Shown here one piece after another: positions 59,307 to 64,000 of a stretch of 64,000 nucleotides of DNA (position 1 is its first letter; every line of letters begins with the position of its first letter). The stretch covers positions 45,189 to 109,188 of the forward strand of contig JAFXPN010000037.1 of NCBI GenBank assembly GCA_017527865.1, given 5' to 3'. Source of the stretch: Clostridiales bacterium (GTDB lineage Bacteria > Bacillota > Clostridia > Saccharofermentanales > Saccharofermentanaceae). A program made the position numbers and the translations under genes. The notes under the pieces were generated by a model. That model made no database searches. It was given only the letters and a program-made list of their open reading frames with translations, and had not been told where the DNA came from.

Positions 59307-59810
59307 ATGAACTTAAAGAGTATGATGATAGGCATGCCCGGGGTGCCGTTACCGACGGCACCGAACAGCGGGATTCCTTCCGAAGGGGATATCACACAGG
59401 ATGAGGTGACAGGGCTTAAGAATTCGATCAAGAGGCTCGATACGATCACACGCGCCATGTGGGAAGTCATGCAGGAAAACGGCATCCCCGTCGAAAAGCT
59501 CAACGCCAAGATCGAACAGCTCCTGACCGATCCCGATAAGAAGGAGCGGCTGGCGTATGATCCTCTTATAATCAAGTGCCCCGGCTGCGGCAAGCCGCTG
59601 CGCGAATCTTATAAGACTCCCATGCTCGGCAAGTGCGTCTTCTGCGGCCGCGAGGTGGTCTTCTATCCTTATTCCGATGATACTTCCGCGCCCGATGCCG
59701 AGCTTTATGTCCCGCCTGTGGAAAAGGCTCCCGAAGAGCCTCCCAAAAGACAGGTAAAACAGTTTGACCCGCTCGATTTTTCCGACTTCGACGATCCCTC
59801 GATCTACTGA
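59307..59810 (+). CDS. zinc-ribbon protein, unknown function
   Basis: 167 residues. The N-terminal half is helical (GLKNSIKRLDTITRAMWEVM, VEKLNAKIEQLLTD). The C-terminal half has a four-Cys zinc site: KCPGCGKPLRE and KCVFCGREVV. A disordered acidic tail (APDAELYVPPVEKAPEEPPK) follows. I do not recognise a family. Ribosome site CGGAG lies 10 bp before the ATG. It follows the regulator by 48 bp on the same strand. Confidence 0.7.
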   Translation: MNLKSMMIGMPGVPLPTAPNSGIPSEGDITQDEVTGLKNSIKRLDTITRAMWEVMQENGIPVEKLNAKIEQLLTDPDKKERLAYDPLIIKCPGCGKPLRESYKTPMLGKCVFCGREVVFYPYSDDTSAPDAELYVPPVEKAPEEPPKRQVKQFDPLDFSDFDDPSIY

Positions 59811-59830
59811 GCGGTAACGGCGGTTCGTTC

Positions 59831-59859
59831 TTGTATTATTAACACCCGAATAATAAAAT
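59831..59859 (+). promoter_or_regulatory. promoter of the GGDEF gene at 59870, leaderless geometry
   Basis: TTGTAT (59831-59836) and TAAAAT (59854-59859) are 17 bp apart; the -10 box ends 10 bp before the ATG and no ribosome site exists. Confidence 0.55.
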
Positions 59860-59869
59860 CTAACTGATT

Positions 59870-61522
59870 ATGTTTGAGCGGTTCAAAAAACATAAAACAC
59901 TGCCTTTTGTCGTCGTGTCATGCGTCAGTGTTGTTTTTCTCGTATTCATTGTCGGGGCTGCGATAACGATGCCCGGGTACGGCATTGATGCCGATGAAGG
60001 CATAAGCTTCGAAGACTCCTGGACGGACATGGACGGTGACGATGCGGATCCTTCATCGGGATTCCGCGGTGAGCATTCATTCTCATCACATATAACACAT
60101 GAAGAAACCATGAGCAGAAGCCTGTGCTTCGTTGCCAAGAACGTGGAATTCGATGTTCTTATCGACGGGCAGAAGGTCTATTCATTCCATCCTCACGGCG
60201 CCAATATACTTGGTAAGTTCTACGGATCGTATCCGCACGCGATCGAACTCGTTGAGGTTAAGGAAGACTCAGTCATCACGATCCAGGCGGACACCATAAA
60301 CGGATCGAAGGGAAAGTTCACAGGGGTCGTCCTGCGCGACGGATCTGATTTTATCATCGATATCTTCAAACAATCGATCTTCCCGTACTGCGCATCTGCG
60401 ATCATATCGATCATGGGCCTGGCTCTGGTTGTCGGCGGATTCTCCATATTAAAGAACAGCAGGAGAGGCAAGGAGATCACGGCGATGGGGCTTTTCGCGC
60501 TGTGTGCTGGAATATGGACCGCGTGCAGCACGAGCATGTCCGGGATAATAACCGGCAACCCCTTGGCGGTGCACTTCGTTGACTATATGAGCCTCATACT
60601 GCTGCCGGGATTCACGGTGCTGTTCGTATTCATCCTGACGGGAAGAAAGAAGAGATTCTTCGCGAATGTGTTCCTGATCGCGAACTGGGCAACGCTGCTG
60701 ATCGAGATCATCTTAACCGCAGCTGGAGTTGCGACTTATCACGCGCTGCTTCCCGTTACCCATATCGAGTGTTTCCTCGCTGTAGGGTATTCATTCTATT
60801 GTGTCTTCAAGACCTTGATGGGAGGCGCCGTTCAAAGGAGCACGCGCAATACGATGCTGTTCGCTTTCCTCGCTGTGACTTCGGGCGGGATCGTCGATCT
60901 TATAAGATACATTGCAGGCAATTCCTGGATCGATACCGCGTATTTCTTCAGGTGGGGACTTATGGTCTTCATCGTTATCATGGGAATGAATGAGGTCAAT
61001 ATGCTGATCTTCTACCGCAAGTACGAGACCGAGGCGGAGCAGATGGGTGAACTTGCATTTACCGATTCTCTTACGGGTCTTAAGAACAGGACTGCCTTCG
61101 CAGATCACGAGAAGCTCGTGCAGAAGAAGGTCGGAGGTGAATGCATCGTAGTTCAGTTTGACATCAATGATCTTAAGAAAGTCAACGACAATTACGGACA
61201 TGAAGAAGGCGATAAGCATATCAAGGCAGCAGCCGACATCATCAACAGGAGCTTCGGCGAGCTCGGTAATTGCTACCGCACCGGCGGCGACGAGTTTATC
61301 GTGATCATAGAGAATCTTCGTGATGTCGCCGAGTTTGACCGCACACAGGAGAAGTTTGCTGCGCTCATCGATGCCTACAACAGACAGGAGAACCCCCGCA
61401 TCAAACTCGAGATCCCTTACGGATTTGAACGTTTTGAAATGAGTTCGGCAGATGTGGGCAAAGCTCTGCGCCGCGCAGACGGCAAGATGTATCTTATGAA
61501 GCAGCAGATGAAGGGAACTTAA
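59870..61522 (+). CDS. diguanylate cyclase (GGDEF) with membrane sensor
   Basis: 550 residues. An N-terminal anchor (about 12-33), an extracytoplasmic beta-rich domain of about 140 residues (SRSLCFVAKNVEFDVLIDGQ), and seven membrane helices (about 173-380) form a 7TMR-DISM-like sensor. The GGDEF domain starts near 395 with LTDSLTGLKNRTAFAD-type sequence (visible as FTDSLTGLKNRTAFADH), VQFDINDLKKVNDNYGHEEG and YRTGGDEFIVII (GGDEF at 472-476). Active-site residues are intact. It makes cyclic di-GMP. It is probably leaderless and is followed 4 bp later by the GT-C gene. Confidence 0.92.
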   Translation: MFERFKKHKTLPFVVVSCVSVVFLVFIVGAAITMPGYGIDADEGISFEDSWTDMDGDDADPSSGFRGEHSFSSHITHEETMSRSLCFVAKNVEFDVLIDGQKVYSFHPHGANILGKFYGSYPHAIELVEVKEDSVITIQADTINGSKGKFTGVVLRDGSDFIIDIFKQSIFPYCASAIISIMGLALVVGGFSILKNSRRGKEITAMGLFALCAGIWTACSTSMSGIITGNPLAVHFVDYMSLILLPGFTVLFVFILTGRKKRFFANVFLIANWATLLIEIILTAAGVATYHALLPVTHIECFLAVGYSFYCVFKTLMGGAVQRSTRNTMLFAFLAVTSGGIVDLIRYIAGNSWIDTAYFFRWGLMVFIVIMGMNEVNMLIFYRKYETEAEQMGELAFTDSLTGLKNRTAFADHEKLVQKKVGGECIVVQFDINDLKKVNDNYGHEEGDKHIKAAADIINRSFGELGNCYRTGGDEFIVIIENLRDVAEFDRTQEKFAALIDAYNRQENPRIKLEIPYGFERFEMSSADVGKALRRADGKMYLMKQQMKGT

Positions 61523-61526
61523 TGAT

Positions 61527-63065
61527 ATGCGTGAAGTTCAGGACTTGAAGCTTCGAAAAGAAACAAGACTCACACCGCAGGTGCTGTTCCTTGCCGCGCT
61601 CGTGATCTTCCTTTACAGCCCGTTCGCCGCGATAACATCAATGCACGGGATGGTGGGCGATACAGCGATCCAGATCAGGATCGGACTTGATGACCTGGCG
61701 CAGGGAAAGCTCATAACGGATGAGATCTACAGCTGGCACGAAGGACTCGTCTTTACGGCGCATGAGAGCGGATGGTATCTGCTTCTCGGCATCATGTATA
61801 AGCTTTTTAAGATATGGGGCGTCATCGCGGTCGGGACATTGTTTACATATGGTACGGGACTTACGGCTGTGAGTTTCATCAAAGACAAGGCGCATCCTCT
61901 GATCTGCGCTGCGGTCATCGCGGTCACCCCCTGGCTTAACGGTTATCCGGATTATAATGTCAGACCTTCTGTCACATCGATCTTCGCCGTGACCTTGCTC
62001 ATCGTGACGGTAATGAGCGGCCGCAAGCCTCTTACGAGGGCTGTTGTGTTTGCTGTTTTGAGTTTCTTCTTAGGCTGGCTTCAGGGCGGCATCCTTCCGT
62101 TGTTCTTCGCGGTATATGCGGTGTTTATCGTCATTGAACTTGTATACCGTCAATTCCGTGATGCGGGCTTAATGGCGGCGGGCGCTGCGGCAGGGTTCGT
62201 TCTGTCACTGCTTAATCCCATGGGTATACGTAACTACCTGTTCGGCATCACACAGTCTTCCGCGACTGACATCTGGGCGCAGGTGGACGAGTGGATGCCG
62301 ATGCATTTTTCCATCCTTCAGCTTGTGATGATACTGCTCGTGTTCGCAGGACTTATGACAGGCGACGGCGTGCGTAAGTTCGAGAAGAAAACCGTCACGA
62401 AGCTTGCGCTCCTTTGCATGTTCTTCATCATGGCCTGTATCTACAAGCGGTTCATTGCCTATTACTCCGTGGCATTTCTGCTTTTCGCGCCGGAGGCTTA
62501 TGCGGATCTTTTTAAGTGGGTTTATACCGAGGTGCTCCATGCTCGCAAAGCTTTTGCCCTCGATCTTTCATCCGGTTTTTATAAGATCCTTGCAGGCGTG
62601 TGTGTCGTCATGATGGCGGGATTTGCCGTGCTGACCGTGCCGCGGTATCTGCCCACGGGGACGATGAGCGATATCGAGAAGATGGCATCATATGACCCGC
62701 AGGCCGTTGAGTTTATTAAGGACAGGGGATATGAGAAGATCTTCAATTCGTTCGATACCGGATCATGGCTGGCGTTTAACGATGTTAAAGTTCATATCGA
62801 CAACCGTATCGATCCGTTCATGAGTGAGTTCTCGCCTGAAGATCACATAAGGGGACAGATGAGCGTAGGGTCACTCGCGGACCTCGATGCGTTCAGGGAA
62901 AGATATGACAATGACGCTTTTCTGGTGAATTACCCTGACCCCGGACTGATCTACGAGATCGAGACTTATGCCTCTGACAGATACAGGATCGTTTACGATA
63001 ATACCGTCGAATCGTCTGTTGACGGCATCGGCGGTATGAGGTGGCTGATCATCGAGTGTATCTGA
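61527..63065 (+). CDS. GT-C fold membrane glycosyltransferase-like protein
   Basis: 512 residues with about eleven membrane helices and a C-terminal soluble part. An early loop holds MVGDTAIQIRIGLDDLAQGK and TAHESGWYLLLG, in the position of the catalytic acidic loop of GT-C enzymes. The C-terminal segment FNSFDTGSWLAFNDVKVHID followed by NRIDPF matches the G(x)WL-x-hFID-R-x-D end of this superfamily. Such proteins move sugars from polyprenyl-phosphate carriers to lipids or proteins. The acceptor is unknown. It starts 4 bp after the GGDEF gene, so it may be controlled with it. Confidence 0.75.
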   Translation: MREVQDLKLRKETRLTPQVLFLAALVIFLYSPFAAITSMHGMVGDTAIQIRIGLDDLAQGKLITDEIYSWHEGLVFTAHESGWYLLLGIMYKLFKIWGVIAVGTLFTYGTGLTAVSFIKDKAHPLICAAVIAVTPWLNGYPDYNVRPSVTSIFAVTLLIVTVMSGRKPLTRAVVFAVLSFFLGWLQGGILPLFFAVYAVFIVIELVYRQFRDAGLMAAGAAAGFVLSLLNPMGIRNYLFGITQSSATDIWAQVDEWMPMHFSILQLVMILLVFAGLMTGDGVRKFEKKTVTKLALLCMFFIMACIYKRFIAYYSVAFLLFAPEAYADLFKWVYTEVLHARKAFALDLSSGFYKILAGVCVVMMAGFAVLTVPRYLPTGTMSDIEKMASYDPQAVEFIKDRGYEKIFNSFDTGSWLAFNDVKVHIDNRIDPFMSEFSPEDHIRGQMSVGSLADLDAFRERYDNDAFLVNYPDPGLIYEIETYASDRYRIVYDNTVESSVDGIGGMRWLIIECI

Positions 63066-63155
63066 TCTTTTATTCCTCCTGTTAACTTGTAAAATCAGCG
63101 TTTTTATGGTACTTTTTTAGGTACTTTAATCCCATCCACAATTAAGGAGGATAAT

Positions 63156-63848
63156 ATGATCTATTCTACAGAAGTCAAGAACATGTGCCCTGTCCATCAG
63201 GGAGTGCATCATGGTGCTGCTCCTATCCCTGAGGAAGCAAAGTGGGTACAGGCTAAGCAGGTTACCGATATTTCCGGTTACACACACGGAATCGGCTGGT
63301 GCGCACCTCAGCAGGGTTGCTGCAAGCTGTCCCTCAACGTTAAGGACGGCATCATCCAGGAAGCTCTCGTTGAGACAATCGGATGCTCCGGTATGACACA
63401 TTCCGCAGCTATGGCAGCTGAGATCCTTCCCGGACTTACAGTCCTCGAAGCTCTTAATACAGACCTTGTTTGCGACGCTATCAACACAGCTATGAGAGAG
63501 CTCTTCCTTCAGATCGTTTACGGAAGATCACAGTCCGCTTTCTCCGAGGGCGGTCTCCAGATCGGCGCAGGTCTTGAGGACCTCGGCAAGGGAACACGTT
63601 CCATGGTCGGTACAACATACGGCACCCTTGAGAAGGGCCCCCGTTACCTCGAGCTCACAGATGGTTACATCACAGAGGTCGGTCTTGACGAGAATGACGA
63701 GATCATCGGATATAAATACGTTAACTTCGGTAAGATGATGGATTTCATCAAGGCCGGTGATGATGCCGCTACTGCAGTTGAGAAGGCTTCGGGCCAGTAC
63801 GGCCGTGTTGCTGATGCGGTCAGGCTGATTGACCCTCGTAAAGAGTGA
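63156..63848 (+). CDS. Fe-S cluster assembly scaffold-like protein (NifU/IscU-like)
   Basis: 230 residues with AAGGAGG 7 bp upstream. GWCAPQQGCCKLSLNVKDGI and ETIGCSGMTHSAAMAAEIL contain the conserved cysteines of an IscU-like scaffold, with VLEALNTDLVCDAINTAMRE. The rest (GTTYGTLEKGPRYLELTDGY) is specific to this clostridial subgroup. It lies just before a GGGtGRT gene, its usual partner. The role is inferred from family annotation. Upstream there are direct repeats of GGTACTTT (63108-63115 and 63119-63126). Confidence 0.8.
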   Translation: MIYSTEVKNMCPVHQGVHHGAAPIPEEAKWVQAKQVTDISGYTHGIGWCAPQQGCCKLSLNVKDGIIQEALVETIGCSGMTHSAAMAAEILPGLTVLEALNTDLVCDAINTAMRELFLQIVYGRSQSAFSEGGLQIGAGLEDLGKGTRSMVGTTYGTLEKGPRYLELTDGYITEVGLDENDEIIGYKYVNFGKMMDFIKAGDDAATAVEKASGQYGRVADAVRLIDPRKE

Positions 63849-63866
63849 TAAAGGGAGGATATTAAA

Positions 63867-64000
63867 ATGGCAAAATTTGAATCTTACGAAAGAAGAGAAA
63901 AGCAGATCCTTTCCAAGCTCGCTGAGTACGGTATCGGATCGATAGATGAAGCTGAAAAGATCACAAAGGACGCAGGTCTTGATGTTTACCATATGGTAGA
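63867..64000 (+). CDS. GGGtGRT protein, 3' part outside window
   Basis: The first 44 codons are visible (AKFESYERREKQILSKLAEY, EAEKITKDAGLDVYHMVE), matching the N terminus of the GGGtGRT family, which is linked to the upstream scaffold gene in many anaerobes. Ribosome site AAGGGAGG lies about 8 bp upstream of ATG 63867. Function of the family is unknown; it is normally about 330 residues. Confidence 0.8.
   Translation, partial: MAKFESYERREKQILSKLAEYGIGSIDEAEKITKDAGLDVYHMV

Overview
The window looks like chromosome of an anaerobic member of the Clostridia (Bacillota), most like uncultured gut or rumen Lachnospiraceae/Oscillospiraceae-type lineages. Supporting this are the L21-Prp-L27-Obg cluster with an N-terminally extended L27, a PadR-DUF1700-DUF4097 operon, an EFR1 ferredoxin, MATE transporters fused to ATPase domains, a GGGtGRT/NifU-like pair and several GGDEF/HD-GYP membrane proteins. 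Base composition is moderate GC, with an AT-rich patch at about 15.3-18.6 kb. The species cannot be named from sequence alone. Gene order is mixed-strand and most genes carry good Shine-Dalgarno sites, but several appear to be leaderless.

Layout. 0-4.2 kb: 3' end of a LUD-domain gene, two small genes, an IS605-type tnpB with a possible omegaRNA, a truncated transposase behind a strong promoter that carries a LexA-type (SOS) box, and a membrane metallophosphoesterase. 4.3-13.7 kb: an accessory stretch rich in small enzymes: MBL hydrolase, MATE pump, a chloramphenicol acetyltransferase-GNAT fusion, further GNATs, a HIT protein, an epimerase, EFR1, a cupin and a methyltransferase. An HTH/KilA-N module inside this stretch ends within the remnant of another GNAT gene. 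13.7-15.3 kb: two membrane proteins. 15.3-18.8 kb: AT-rich island with a broken gene, a voltage-gated K+ channel, a zinc-ribbon membrane protein, a fragment of a second K+ channel copy and a lipoprotein, ending at a tRNA-Ser(CGA).

18.9-31.4 kb: an ATP-grasp ligase overlapping a MATE-ATPase fusion (possible small-peptide synthesis and export), a HerA-like ATPase, a TPM lipoprotein, the PadR operon, HD-GYP and GGDEF proteins, a VOC protein and YbaK. 31.4-44.3 kb: CPA2 antiporter, a 38-bp repeat pair, a PD-(D/E)XK-like protein, MurC with a membrane partner, a 1036-residue TIR-TM-beta-propeller protein, a DHH phosphoesterase, a large GNAT-like membrane protein and an ECF (ThiT-like) S component. 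44.3-53.8 kb: rplU-prp-rpmA-obgE, a ParB-like/HAD pair, a second MATE-ATPase fusion, a surface protein, an HD protein, and xseA (with a DUF5710 head) followed by xseB.

53.8-59.3 kb: a 1303-residue zinc-ribbon/TM protein with five YfaP-like repeats and a C-type lectin domain, followed by an HTH regulator. The two share a distinctive TTGTCCCGA-N3-GTGACAA motif upstream, so they may form a regulator-target pair. 59.3-64 kb: a zinc-ribbon protein, a GGDEF protein, a GT-C membrane protein, and an Fe-S scaffold gene followed by the start of a GGGtGRT gene.

Most unusual items: the shared operator with its lectin/YfaP giant protein, the membrane TIR-propeller protein, the SOS promoter now driving transposase sequence, and the ATP-grasp/MATE-ATPase pair.
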